Assembly (NCBI RefSeq): GCF_034676705.1
Contig: NZ_JAUCBS010000013.1
Location: forward strand, 1,716,501-1,780,500
Source of the DNA: Gemmobacter sp.
Lineage (GTDB): Bacteria > Pseudomonadota > Alphaproteobacteria > Rhodobacterales > Rhodobacteraceae
Direction: 5' to 3'
DNA: 64,000 nucleotides
Of this stretch, positions 24,459 to 34,103 are shown in pieces; within the stretch, counting starts at the first letter, position 1; each line of letters starts with the position of its first letter. The notes below the pieces were generated by a model that did not search any database, had not been told where the DNA came from, and worked only from the letters and a program-made list of their open reading frames with translations. Both the position numbers and the translations under genes were made by a program.

Positions 24459-24880
24459 TGGAACTGGCGCGCCTGCCTGATTGGCAGCCCCGGCTGCATC
24501 GCTGGTTGATCGGCCTGCCCGGGCGCCCTGTCCAGCCGGGCCGGCATGACTGCTGCCTGTTCATGGCCGGTGCTATCGAGGCGCAGACAGGCATCGATCT
24601 CGCGGCGCCCTGGCGGGGCCGCTACACCACGATGGCCGGTGGTCGTCGCGTTCTGCGCAAGGCCGGTTACGACGATCACGTTGCGCTGGTGGCCGCGCAT
24701 CTGGCGGAAGGTCATGTCTCGCAGGCACTGCCGGGCGACATCGCCATCGTGCCGACCGAAGCGGGGCCGGCCGGCGGGGTTGTCCAGGGCGGCGCGGTCT
24801 ATGTGCTGGGCGCCTCGGGTGGCCTTGCGCTGGTGCCTATGGCGCCGGTGATGCGGCTCTTCCTGCTGGGAGAGCGCTGA
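24458..24880 (+). CDS. DUF6950 / NlpC-P60-like tail protein
   Basis: The 140-residue protein has a cysteine-peptidase-like start, PGRHDCCLFMAGAIEAQTG, with the DC motif of NlpC/P60-like phage proteins near residues 27-29, and a later GDIAIVPTE strand. The second-half His expected in active NlpC enzymes is not evident, so activity is uncertain. Such proteins sit beside the tip protein and may degrade peptidoglycan. ATG 24458 and the stop each overlap a neighbour by one base. Confidence 0.7.
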   Translation: MELARLPDWQPRLHRWLIGLPGRPVQPGRHDCCLFMAGAIEAQTGIDLAAPWRGRYTTMAGGRRVLRKAGYDDHVALVAAHLAEGHVSQALPGDIAIVPTEAGPAGGVVQGGAVYVLGASGGLALVPMAPVMRLFLLGER

Positions 24881-27800
24881 TGCCGCCTGTCTTCGGGTTT
24901 GTCGCTGGGGCGATCACCGGCTGGACCACGGGTGCGATTGCCGGTGCCGGGATCGCCGGGGCCTATGCCGCCGGCATGACCTTTGGCGCGACGATGCTGA
25001 CGGGCATCGTCGGCAAGCTGCTGACCACGGTCGCCATGTCGGCGCTCCAGACGGCGCTGCAAAAGCGGTCGCAGCAGGGTGGCGGGCTGACGATCTCGAC
25101 GACGCTTCGGGGCGAGCAGAACCCCGAAACGATCATCCTGGGCAGATATGCCACCAGCGGCCAGGCGATCTGCCCGCCGATGAGCCATGGCAAGAATAAT
25201 GGCCTTCTGACCCATGTGGTCGAACTCTGCTCGGCGCCGGGGGCGACGATGGAGCGGGTGATCATCGGCGACGAATATGCCGAGCTGAGCACCACGCCGC
25301 ATCCTGACGGCTATGGCTACCCGGTGGTGACGCCTGCGAAATGGGCGAACCACATTCACGTCAAATACTGCGACGGCCGCCAGACAGCTGCTGATCCGAT
25401 GCTTCTGGCCCAATATGGCAGCCACCCCGACCGGCCCTGGACCCCCGATATGGTCGGGGCCGGCATCTGCTATGCGATCCTCACCTTTACCTTCAATGCG
25501 AAGGCAGGACTGACGCAGGTGCCGCGCTACCGCTTCGAGATGGGCGGCATCCCGCTGTACGACATCCGCAAGGACAGCACAGCCGGCGGCACCGGCAGTC
25601 AGCGCCTCAATGATCCGTCCACCTGGACGAGCAGCACGAACCCCGTTGTCCAGGCCTGGAACGTGTTCCATGGCATCGCGCTGCCCGGGGGCGACATCTG
25701 GGGCGGTCAGGTCGCGGTCGAGGATTTGCCGACGGCGGTCTGGACCGCAGCGATGAACGCCTGCGATGCCCCCGAAACCCTGTCCGAAGGCGGGAGCGAG
25801 CCGCGCTACCGCGCCGGCATCGAGGCTGCGCTGACGCAAGAACCGGCGGTGGTGCTGACCGAGCTGCTGAAAGCCTGCGCCGGTCAGGTGGCGGACCTGG
25901 GTGGCACCTGGAAGATCCGCGTCGGTGGCCCTGCACTGCCGGCCTATACGCATTCCGACGACGATGTGCTGGTCTCGCGCCAGCAGGAGCTGGATCCGTT
26001 TCCGAGCCTCTCCGAGACCTGGAACGCGGTCGCCGCGCAGTATCCTGACCCCGAGGCGATCTGGGAAACCCGCGATGCGCCGGTGCGGACCAACGCAACC
26101 TGGGAGGCCGCCGACCGCTTCGGGCGCCGCACGGCCGATCTGACGCTGCCGGCAGTGCCCTACAAGATGCAGGTCCAGCGCCTGATGCGCGCCTGGATCG
26201 AGGACGAGCGCCGGTTTGCCCGCCACATCATCAACCTGCCGCCCGATGCCTCGATCCTCGAGCCACTCGATACCACTGCCTGGTCCAGCCAGCGCAACGG
26301 CTATGCCGGCAAGTCGTTCGAGGTGGCCGAGGTGGTCGAGGACGTCCGGCGCTGTGTCGTCCAGATCTCGGAACGCGAGGTCGACCCGAGCGATTACAGC
26401 TGGTCGCCATCGTTCGAGCTGCCGTCTGTGCCGGTCGCCACAGGCACCACCCCCGTGGCCCCGGCGGCGGTGTCAGGATTTGCAGCCGCCCCGCTGATCC
26501 TGACGGATGCCGATGGCCGGAACCGCCGCCCGGCGCTGCTCCTGTCCTGGGATAGCGACCTGCAGGCCTACGGCATCGCCTGGGAAATCCGTCTGGCGGC
26601 GACCGGCGCGGTGGTGCTGCGGGGCGGCGCCCAGGACGTGGCCGCAGGATCGGTCCCGGTGGCCGATGGCATCCTGCCGGCAACGGCCTATCAGGTACGG
26701 GCCAGCCTGATCCTTGATCGCCCGGCGGCCTGGACCGGGTGGATCGGTGTTGTCAGCCCGGATGTGCGCCTGGGTGCCGATGATCTGGTTGCCGAACTGG
26801 CGGATCGGCTGGAGGTGCTGAACGACTGGATCGACGGCGGGGTCTCCGACCTGCCGAGCGATCTGGCGGCCCTGGCCTCAGAGCTGGCCGACGAGGCTGC
26901 GGCCCGGGCGGATGCCATGACGGCGCTGGCAGGTGAGTTGTCGGGCGTTGCTGCAGGTCTTGCTGCCGAGGCCGCGACCCGCGCGGGCGAAATCGCGGCG
27001 CATGCAGGCCAGCTGGTTACGCTGGCCCAAGGGCTGGCGGATGAGGCTACCGCCCGCACCGCCGGCATGGCTGACCTGGCAAGTACAATCGCAGCGGAAC
27101 AGGCCGACCGCACCGCCGATGTGACAGCCCGTGCGGTCGAGGGGCGACGCACTATCGACCGGGTCCATGCGCTGACGGCTGAGGTGCTGGAGTTGGCCGC
27201 CGCCGACCATGCCGCGCGCGAGGCGATCCGTCAGACGCTGACCGTGACGCTGGAAGGCATGCGCGCCAGCTATGATCAGCAGATTGTTGCATTGGCTGGC
27301 GCCGATGGTGCGGCCGTGCAACGGATCACCACGCTCGAGGCGGCCTCCACGGGTCTGTCATCCGCCATCACCCAGGTCGAGCAGGCCATGGTCGAGGGCG
27401 ATGATGCGCTGGCGTTACTGATCACCAGCATGGCAGCCGGCACAGTCACGCAGTTCGATGCGGCGGCGATCTGGTATTTTGACACTGCGGCGGATGGCTG
27501 GACGGGTGCCACCTGGACGTCGGGCGGCTATCTGGCGCCGACGGGCAACATGATCAGCCCGGCAGGATTGGCGATCCCGTCTGGCATCTATGCGCAGGTA
27601 CGACTGCGCGTCCAGAAATCCGCCACCCTCAGCTGGTCCGGCTGGCTCTGGTGGGCCGAGGCTGGCCAGGATTGGGACAGTGGCCGGAGGATTGCCGTCC
27701 CCGAGCCGGTCTGGTCGGGCGACGAGGGGCTGATCACGCTGGTGCCGATGTGGACGGGCAGCATCGACCGCATCCGACTGGACCTGCCGACCACGAACCT

Positions 27801-30800
27801 ACTGCTCGACTGGGTGGCGGTCGGCCGCCCCGCGCCAGGCGCCTCCTCGGCGGAACTGGCCCAGCTGCGCCAGACCGTGATCGCGGCGGATCAGGCGCTG
27901 GCCGAGGATATCACCCAGCTGCAAGCCGAACTGGCCGAGGCCGAAGGAGGGCTTGCCGGCGTTGCATCGGCTGTTGGCGGGTTGGACGCGCGGGTCACGG
28001 ATACTGAGGCCGGGCTGGTCGCCACCTCGGGCGCGCTGACCGCGCTGGAGGCGCAGGTCAATCATCCGGCTTCCGGCCTTGCGGCCGTAGCATCGGCCAT
28101 CGACGCGCTGGAAACGGTGGTCGAGGCCGGCGACGGGCAGCTTGGGGTGCAGTCTCTGGCCGTCAGGACGCTGCGCTCGGCACTCACCGCTCTGGAGGCC
28201 GAGGCGGTCGAGGGACTGGCCCGCAACCTGCTGGCCGACCGCGGCATCCGTGAAGTGGTGGCCGAAGCCTCGCAGCGCCTCGACACCCGGATCGACCTGT
28301 CGGATGGCGCCCTGGCAGTCGTGGCCGAGGAGGTCACGGTTCTGAAGGCAGCGGTGCCGGGACTGGCCTCGGTCGGGGCGCTGAGCGCGCTGACCAGCCG
28401 CGTCAGCACCTCCGAAACCACGATTATCGCGCAAGGCTCCCAGATCACGCAACTGACGGCCGATCTGGCCGGGCTGGATGGCGAAGCGACGGCGACCGCC
28501 ACGGCCCTGTCAGCCCTGGACAGCCGCGTGACCTCGGCCGAGGGCGCGATCACGTCGCAGTCCGGTTCGATCACCAGCCTGTCGAACAGCCTGACGACGA
28601 CGAATGGCAATGTCGCCACGGCCCAGTCCGCAGCCCAGGCGGCAGCAGATCTGGCCGGCGGCAAGGGCAAGGTGATCGTCCAGAACGCGGCGCCGGCGGT
28701 TGCCGACCGGCTTCCCCAGAACCTGTGGATCGATACCACCGGCGGGGCGAACACGCCCAAGCGCTGGACAGGCAGCGCCTGGGTGGCGGTCACCGACAAG
28801 GTAGCGACGGATGCGGCAGCCGCAGCCGCCACGGCGCTGGATCAGGTGGCGACCAAGGCCGATGCCTCGGCGCTGGCGGCGCTGGACAGCCGGGTGACCT
28901 CCGCCGAGGGCACGATCACCGCCACGGGATCGGCGGTCACGACGCTGCAGGGGCAGATCACGAACCCGACGACAGGCCTTGCGGCACTGGCCACTGCCAT
29001 CGACGCGCTGGAAACGCTGGTCGAGGCCGGCGACGGGCGGCTTGGGGTGCAATCGTTGGCCGTGCGGACGCTGCGTTCGGCGCTGACCGCGATCGAGGCC
29101 GAGGCGATCGAGGGACTGGCCCGCAACCTGCTGGCCGACCGGGGCATCCGCGAGGTGGCGGCGGAGGCGTCGCAGGCGCTGAACACGCGGGTTGACCTGA
29201 CCGATGCCGGGCTTGCCGTCCTTGCAGACGAGGTGACTGTCCTGAAGGCGTCGGTGCCGGGGCTGGCCTCGGCCGGGGCGCTCAGCGCGCTGTCCAGCCG
29301 CGTCAGCACCTCGGAAACCACGATCACGGCGCATAGCTCGCAGATCACGCAGCTGACCGCCGATCTGGCCGGGCTGGATGGCGAAGCGGCGGCGACCGCC
29401 TCGGCCCTGTCGGCGCTGGACGGTCGTGTGACCACGGCCGAGGGCACGATCAGCTCGCAATCATCGTCGATCACCAGCTTGTCGAATACGATCGGCGATC
29501 CGGTCAGCGGCCTGATCGCAACCCGTGCGACTGCCGACGGCAAAGGCAAAGTGATCTACAGCGCCACGGCACCGGCGGTCGCTGACCGGCTGGCGCAGAA
29601 CCTGTGGGTGGACACCACCGGCGGCGCCAATACCCCGAAGCGCTGGAATGGCACAGCCTGGGTGGCCGTCACCGACAAGGTCGCGACTGATGCCGCCGCA
29701 GCGGCCGCCGATGCCCTTGCGCAGGTGGCGACCAGGGCCAGCGCCTCGGCTGTGGCTGCGCTAGACAGCCGGGTGACCTCGGCCGAGGGCACGATCAGTT
29801 CCCAGTCCAGTTCGATCACCAGCCTGTCGAACGGCCTGACGACGACGAATGGCAATGTCGCGACGGCACAATCTGCTGCCCAGGCGGCCGCCGATCTGGC
29901 AGGCACCAAGGGCAAGGTGATCGTCCAGAATGCGGCGCCGGCGGTTGCGGACAGGCTGGCGCAGAACCTGTGGATCGATACCACCGGCGGGGCGAACACG
30001 CCCAAGCGCTGGAATGGCTCTGCCTGGGCGGCGGTCTCCGACAAGGTGGCGACGGATGCCGCCGCAGCGGCGGCCGATGCCCTGGCACAGGTGGCGACCA
30101 AGGCCAGCGCTTCGGCGCTGGCGGCGCTGGACAGCCGCGTGACCTCGGCCGAAGGCACGATCAGCTCGCAGTCCTCGTCGATCACCAGCCTGTCGAACGG
30201 CCTGACGACGACGAATGGCAATGTCGCGACGGCACAATCTGCTGCCCAGGCGGCCGCCGATCTGGCAGGCACCAAGGGCAAGGTGATCGTCCAGAATGCG
30301 GCGCCGGCGGTTGCGGACAGGCTGGCGCAGAACCTGTGGATCGATACCACCGGCGGGGCGAACACGCCCAAGCGCTGGAATGGCTCTGCCTGGGCGGCGG
30401 TCTCCGACAAGGTGGCGACGGATGCCGCCGCAGCGGCGGCCGATGCCCTGGCACAGGTGGCGACCAAGGCCAGCGCTTCGGCGCTGGCGGCGCTGGACAG
30501 CCGCGTGACCTCGGCCGAAGGCACGATCAGCTCGCAGTCCTCGTCGATCACCAGCCTGTCGAACGGCCTGACGACGACGAATGGCAATGTCGCGACGGCA
30601 CAATCTGCTGCCCAGGCGGCCGCCGATCTGGCAGGCAGCAAGGGCAAGGTGATCGTCCAGAACGCGGCGCCGGCCATTGCTGACAGGTTGGCGCAGAACC
30701 TGTGGATCGACACGACCGGCGGGACGAACACGCCCAAGCGCTGGAATGGCAGTGCCTGGGCGGCCGTCACCGACAAGGTCGCGACCGATGCAGCGGCAGC

Positions 30801-32409
30801 CGCTGCAAGCGCGCTCGCCCAGGTGGCCACCAGAGCCAGCGCCTCGGCATTGGCGGCCCTGGATAGCCGCGTGACCTCGGCCGAGGGCACGATCAGTTCG
30901 CAGTCCGGTTCGATCACCAGCCTGTCGAATACCATCGGCGATCCGGTCAACGGGCTGACCGCGACCCGCGCGACTGCCGACGGCAAAGGCAAGGTGATCT
31001 ATGGCGCAACCGCCCCGGCCGTGGCCGACCGGCTGGCGCAAAACCTCTGGGTGGATACGACCGGGGGCGCCAACACGCCCAAGCGTTGGAACGGCACGGC
31101 CTGGGCGGCCGTCACCGACAAGGTCGCGACTGATGCCGCCGCAGCGGCCGCCGATGCCTTGGCGCAGGTGGCGACCAAGGCCAGCGCCTCGGCCCTGTCA
31201 GCTTTGGACAGCCGGGTGACCTCGGCCGAGGGCACGATCAGTTCGCAGTCTTCGTCCATCACGAGCCTGTCGAACACCATCGGGGATCCAGTCACCGGGC
31301 TGGCAGCAACCCGCGCCACGGCCGACGGTAAGGGGAAGGTCTTTTATCAGAGCTGGGAGCCATGGGGGGCCGCCAATCAACTGGCGCAGAATCTGTGGAT
31401 CGACACCACGGGCGGGGCGAACACGCCCAAGCGTTGGAACGGCACGGCCTGGGCGGCCGTCACCGACAAGGTCGCGACTGATGCCGCCGCAGCGGCCGCC
31501 AATGCCTTGGCGCAGGTGGCAACCAAGGCCAGCGCCTCGGCGCTGTCCAACCTGACCAGCATTGTCAGCGACCAAGGCGATCAGCTCTCTGCCCAGGCCG
31601 AGGCGCTGACCGACCTTGGTGTCAGCGTGGGGCGGTTCGAGGCCGGTGCGCTCTTCCGGGCGACGGTGGAGGCCACGCCGGCAGGTGCGCTCTCGCGTAT
31701 CGGACTGAAGGCCAGTGCCTCGGCCGGTGAAGGGGCAGCACGCTCTGCTGCAATGTTCCTGGAAGCGACATCCGACGGCAAGAGCCGTGCGCTGTTCCAG
31801 GCCAGCACCTTTGCCATCGCGCAGGGGGCGGCCCCGGTGTTCCCCTTCATCGTCGATGAGGGCGTGGTCTACATCGACACCGCACGGATCCGGGAAGGCA
31901 GTATCACCAGCGCCAAGATCGGCAACGTGATCCAGTCCAATGGATATGTCGCCGGCCCAGGTGGCGCGGGATGGGCCATCTACAAGGGCGGTTTTGCCGA
32001 GTTCAACAACATCACCATCCGTCGCCAGATCGAAGTGGCCAGCGGAGAAGTATCAGTGCCAGGCTTCGCCGTTCCGTCCGGCAGCGGCCCTGACACAGAG
32101 AGCAACGACGGCTGGGCGCGGCCAGGCAAGGTGGTCTGGGTTCGCACAACGCCTGTCGAGATCGACGCCTGGCATGGCGCGCGCCGGACCTACATCGCCA
32201 CGGCCCAGCATGTGAGCGGCGGGGTCTCCCATCCCGTTGGCGCCGTGCCGGACGTGTTCTGGGGTTGGGATGCGCAGGTTCTGCCGCTCACCCGCTGGGA
32301 GGGCGGGACGCTGGGCCAGACGCTGCGCCTGCGGCTCGAGTTCTGGTCGCGCAACGTCACCAGCGTCGCAAATTGCACTGTCACCTGGAAAATCTACGAG
32401 GTCAGCTGA
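24880..32409 (+). CDS. Tail tip / host specificity protein (J-like) with long repeat region
   Basis: The 2509-residue protein has a hydrophobic N-terminus (two segments within residues 1-60). Globular tip-attachment domains follow to about residue 640. A very long helical, alanine-rich region runs from about 640 to 2240, and a C-terminal beta region ends it. The helical part contains repeated blocks, each with a QNLW(I/V)DTTGG / TPKRW / W(A/V)AV motif followed by DSRVTSAEGTISSQSSSITSL. Seven such blocks begin near residues 1263, 1557, 1679, 1801, 1923, 2037 and 2153. It probably contacts the host receptor and serves as a long fibre. Confidence 0.88.
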   Translation: MPPVFGFVAGAITGWTTGAIAGAGIAGAYAAGMTFGATMLTGIVGKLLTTVAMSALQTALQKRSQQGGGLTISTTLRGEQNPETIILGRYATSGQAICPPMSHGKNNGLLTHVVELCSAPGATMERVIIGDEYAELSTTPHPDGYGYPVVTPAKWANHIHVKYCDGRQTAADPMLLAQYGSHPDRPWTPDMVGAGICYAILTFTFNAKAGLTQVPRYRFEMGGIPLYDIRKDSTAGGTGSQRLNDPSTWTSSTNPVVQAWNVFHGIALPGGDIWGGQVAVEDLPTAVWTAAMNACDAPETLSEGGSEPRYRAGIEAALTQEPAVVLTELLKACAGQVADLGGTWKIRVGGPALPAYTHSDDDVLVSRQQELDPFPSLSETWNAVAAQYPDPEAIWETRDAPVRTNATWEAADRFGRRTADLTLPAVPYKMQVQRLMRAWIEDERRFARHIINLPPDASILEPLDTTAWSSQRNGYAGKSFEVAEVVEDVRRCVVQISEREVDPSDYSWSPSFELPSVPVATGTTPVAPAAVSGFAAAPLILTDADGRNRRPALLLSWDSDLQAYGIAWEIRLAATGAVVLRGGAQDVAAGSVPVADGILPATAYQVRASLILDRPAAWTGWIGVVSPDVRLGADDLVAELADRLEVLNDWIDGGVSDLPSDLAALASELADEAAARADAMTALAGELSGVAAGLAAEAATRAGEIAAHAGQLVTLAQGLADEATARTAGMADLASTIAAEQADRTADVTARAVEGRRTIDRVHALTAEVLELAAADHAAREAIRQTLTVTLEGMRASYDQQIVALAGADGAAVQRITTLEAASTGLSSAITQVEQAMVEGDDALALLITSMAAGTVTQFDAAAIWYFDTAADGWTGATWTSGGYLAPTGNMISPAGLAIPSGIYAQVRLRVQKSATLSWSGWLWWAEAGQDWDSGRRIAVPEPVWSGDEGLITLVPMWTGSIDRIRLDLPTTNLLLDWVAVGRPAPGASSAELAQLRQTVIAADQALAEDITQLQAELAEAEGGLAGVASAVGGLDARVTDTEAGLVATSGALTALEAQVNHPASGLAAVASAIDALETVVEAGDGQLGVQSLAVRTLRSALTALEAEAVEGLARNLLADRGIREVVAEASQRLDTRIDLSDGALAVVAEEVTVLKAAVPGLASVGALSALTSRVSTSETTIIAQGSQITQLTADLAGLDGEATATATALSALDSRVTSAEGAITSQSGSITSLSNSLTTTNGNVATAQSAAQAAADLAGGKGKVIVQNAAPAVADRLPQNLWIDTTGGANTPKRWTGSAWVAVTDKVATDAAAAAATALDQVATKADASALAALDSRVTSAEGTITATGSAVTTLQGQITNPTTGLAALATAIDALETLVEAGDGRLGVQSLAVRTLRSALTAIEAEAIEGLARNLLADRGIREVAAEASQALNTRVDLTDAGLAVLADEVTVLKASVPGLASAGALSALSSRVSTSETTITAHSSQITQLTADLAGLDGEAAATASALSALDGRVTTAEGTISSQSSSITSLSNTIGDPVSGLIATRATADGKGKVIYSATAPAVADRLAQNLWVDTTGGANTPKRWNGTAWVAVTDKVATDAAAAAADALAQVATRASASAVAALDSRVTSAEGTISSQSSSITSLSNGLTTTNGNVATAQSAAQAAADLAGTKGKVIVQNAAPAVADRLAQNLWIDTTGGANTPKRWNGSAWAAVSDKVATDAAAAAADALAQVATKASASALAALDSRVTSAEGTISSQSSSITSLSNGLTTTNGNVATAQSAAQAAADLAGTKGKVIVQNAAPAVADRLAQNLWIDTTGGANTPKRWNGSAWAAVSDKVATDAAAAAADALAQVATKASASALAALDSRVTSAEGTISSQSSSITSLSNGLTTTNGNVATAQSAAQAAADLAGSKGKVIVQNAAPAIADRLAQNLWIDTTGGTNTPKRWNGSAWAAVTDKVATDAAAAAASALAQVATRASASALAALDSRVTSAEGTISSQSGSITSLSNTIGDPVNGLTATRATADGKGKVIYGATAPAVADRLAQNLWVDTTGGANTPKRWNGTAWAAVTDKVATDAAAAAADALAQVATKASASALSALDSRVTSAEGTISSQSSSITSLSNTIGDPVTGLAATRATADGKGKVFYQSWEPWGAANQLAQNLWIDTTGGANTPKRWNGTAWAAVTDKVATDAAAAAANALAQVATKASASALSNLTSIVSDQGDQLSAQAEALTDLGVSVGRFEAGALFRATVEATPAGALSRIGLKASASAGEGAARSAAMFLEATSDGKSRALFQASTFAIAQGAAPVFPFIVDEGVVYIDTARIREGSITSAKIGNVIQSNGYVAGPGGAGWAIYKGGFAEFNNITIRRQIEVASGEVSVPGFAVPSGSGPDTESNDGWARPGKVVWVRTTPVEIDAWHGARRTYIATAQHVSGGVSHPVGAVPDVFWGWDAQVLPLTRWEGGTLGQTLRLRLEFWSRNVTSVANCTVTWKIYEVS
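28020..29460 (+). repeat. 900-bp-offset diverged duplication in the tip protein gene
   Basis: Sequence around 28050-28560 recurs at 28950-29460 with an offset of exactly 900 bases and scattered substitutions. An example is the stretch encoding LGVQSLAVRTLRSALTA, present in both copies. It encodes a 300-residue super-repeat made of smaller helical units. The divergence shows it is older than the 366-bp repeat that follows. Confidence 0.75.
29812..30637 (+). repeat. Perfect 366-bp tandem repeat in the tip protein gene
   Basis: Bases 29812-30271 and 30178-30637 appear identical when compared at an offset of 366 bases (122 codons), giving about 2.25 perfect copies. Flanking units are related but diverged. 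The repeat keeps the reading frame, so unequal recombination would lengthen or shorten the fibre in 122-residue steps. Perfect identity points to a recent duplication or ongoing homogenisation. An assembly artefact is possible with short reads. Confidence 0.85.
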
Positions 32410-32585
32410 TGTCCACCGTTCCCATCGATCCCGCCGTCGCCCTGGCCGAAGCACAGGCCCTGGCCGACTATTACCGCAACCGCAACCTGCTGTTGGCGCA
32501 GGCGGTCGCGGAGCTCCGCGCCCGGCTCCAGCAACAGGCAGCCGCCAATCCGGCCCCTGTCGATCCTGAAGAGGTGATCCAATGA
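32409..32585 (+). CDS. Small helical tail-associated protein (58 aa)
   Basis: The product is a single long helix-forming sequence (ALAEAQALADYYRNRNLLLA) with a proline-containing end. It starts at ATG overlapping the tip gene stop and ends in an ATGA overlap with the fibre gene, so it is tightly coupled between them. The function is unknown; it may be a small fibre chaperone or linker. Confidence 0.55.
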   Translation: MSTVPIDPAVALAEAQALADYYRNRNLLLAQAVAELRARLQQQAAANPAPVDPEEVIQ

Positions 32586-33763
32586 CCACATATTCCACCG
32601 GCACCATCTCGGTTGGCGCAGGTTCGACCAGCGTCACCGGCACTGGAACGTCCTGGACGACCAGCGGGGTGCGGGCCGGCGATCTGCTGATCGCGGCAGG
32701 CCTCATCGTGCCGATCGCCAGCATCGGCGGCAACGGAGCCCTGACGCTGGCGCGGTCTTGGCCGGGTGGTGCCTTGTCCGGGGCGAACTACGACATCCTG
32801 TTGATCGACGATGCCATCCGCACCCTCGTTGCCGCCAACTCGCTGATGCAGATGCTGGCCGGCGGAACCCTGAGCAGTCTGGCCGGTCTGGCCTCGGCCG
32901 CCAACAAACTGGCCTACTTCAGCGGTGCCAACATCATGGCGCTGGCCGATCTTACCTCGCAGGCCCGGGGCCTGCTGGGTGGCACGGCGCTTAGCCGGTC
33001 GGGGACAGTATACACGCTGACCGGCACACTGAACGGCACGGCCGTGATGCAGTCGTCGCATGACACGACTGCAGGCCGTTTGGCTGCAGTATTTGTAGCA
33101 GGTGGTATCTTCGGCTGGGGTGGCACAGGGTCAATCCCTGCCGTAGCCAATATCGATGATCCGCTGCTCCCCAGCGGCCTGCATCGCGTCGCCCCGGAGC
33201 CAACAACCATCGGGACGCGGCCGACAGGGTTTGCGGCGTCAACGACCGGGGCGCTACTTGTTCTGTCTGGCTCCACCAGCAGTGGCAACCAGATCCTTGT
33301 ACGCAATGTCGGCATGACCAGTATGATGTGGACCCGAAAGTGGGTGGCCAACATCACCTCCTGGACGCCATGGACACTCGTGTACGATCAGTCAACTGTT
33401 GTGGGCACAGTCAGCCAGTCGGGCGGTGTCCCGACCGGCGCCCTAATTGAAACCGGAACCAATGCGAATGGCAGCTACACCCGCTGGGCTGACGGAACGC
33501 AAATTTGCATTCGAACAGACTTATCCGCCACAACTGTCAACACCGCACTTGGCTCCATCTTTCGTTCCGCCAACGTACCATGGACGTTTCCAGCAAACTT
33601 CGCATCGGCGCCCGCCGTGTCTGGAAATGTGGACGACCCGGATAGTTGGATTGCGGCGTCAGGCGCGCCGGGCGTGAATAGCGCGACATTGCGTGCCCTC
33701 GCGGGCGCGACAAAAGGCTCCGCGCTGAACTTTCGTGCAATCGCCGTCGGCCGCTGGTTCTGA
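32582..33763 (+). CDS. Tail fibre / receptor-binding protein
   Basis: The 393-residue protein has an N-terminal beta domain with the repeated GTGTSWTTSGVRAGD motif found in phage fibre attachment domains. A helical neck follows (residues about 75-140). The C-terminal part, from about residue 145, is rich in Thr, Ser, Gly and Trp and resembles pyocin-knob-like fibre ends (TGFAASTTGALLVLSG; WTPWTLVYDQST). The C-terminal half is visibly less GC-rich and less codon-biased than the flanking genes, suggesting an exchanged receptor-binding module. Confidence 0.75.
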   Translation: MTTYSTGTISVGAGSTSVTGTGTSWTTSGVRAGDLLIAAGLIVPIASIGGNGALTLARSWPGGALSGANYDILLIDDAIRTLVAANSLMQMLAGGTLSSLAGLASAANKLAYFSGANIMALADLTSQARGLLGGTALSRSGTVYTLTGTLNGTAVMQSSHDTTAGRLAAVFVAGGIFGWGGTGSIPAVANIDDPLLPSGLHRVAPEPTTIGTRPTGFAASTTGALLVLSGSTSSGNQILVRNVGMTSMMWTRKWVANITSWTPWTLVYDQSTVVGTVSQSGGVPTGALIETGTNANGSYTRWADGTQICIRTDLSATTVNTALGSIFRSANVPWTFPANFASAPAVSGNVDDPDSWIAASGAPGVNSATLRALAGATKGSALNFRAIAVGRWF

Positions 33764-33773
33764 GGATCCTGAC

Positions 33774-34101
33774 ATGCATATCACCCTGTCCCCCATCCGT
33801 TCCGATGAGGTTCTGACCCTGCACCGCGCGGGCGACATGCTAACCATCAATGGTCAGTCCCTGGACCTCTCGGTCATTTCCGAAGGCGCGACCCTGCCGG
33901 CCGAGGCGGTGAACAGCCCATGGATCGCGGGGCCGATCAGCCGCATCGACGGCACGCTGCACCTGACGCTGCTGTTCCCGCACGGGGCCATCCCAGAATC
34001 CAGCCCCGCCCGAGGCGCTGGTGGTCACCCATCCTGCACCCCTGGCGCTCTCGGCCGATGGGCCGGTTGTCCTGCCAAGCTACACCCCCGAGGAGGTCTG
34101 A
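33774..34101 (+). pseudogene. Fibre-region gene with apparent one-base frameshift
   Basis: ATG 33774 begins a protein-like frame (residues 1-75; GEYG-free, with LTLHRAGDMLTINGQ and a HGAIPESSP region). Near 34005, in a CCCC run, this frame turns into nonsense. The alternative frame from about 34012 to the stop at 34099-34101 reads cleanly (EALVVTHPAPLALSADGPVV, then LPSYTPEEV). Removing one C would give a 108-residue protein of a kind common next to tail fibres. A sequencing error, a true mutation and programmed +1 slippage are all possible. Confidence 0.6.
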
Positions 34102-34103
34102 CC

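Noticed and set aside
29556..31041. Long minus-strand open frames over the fibre repeats
   Set aside because: They are antisense images of the alanine-rich repeats, with biased composition and no ribosome binding site; the plus frame is the coherent one.
28500..31600. Regular spaced repeats that could suggest a CRISPR array
   Set aside because: The units are 342-366 bases, translated in one long frame with fibre motifs, and lack short identical repeats with unique spacers.
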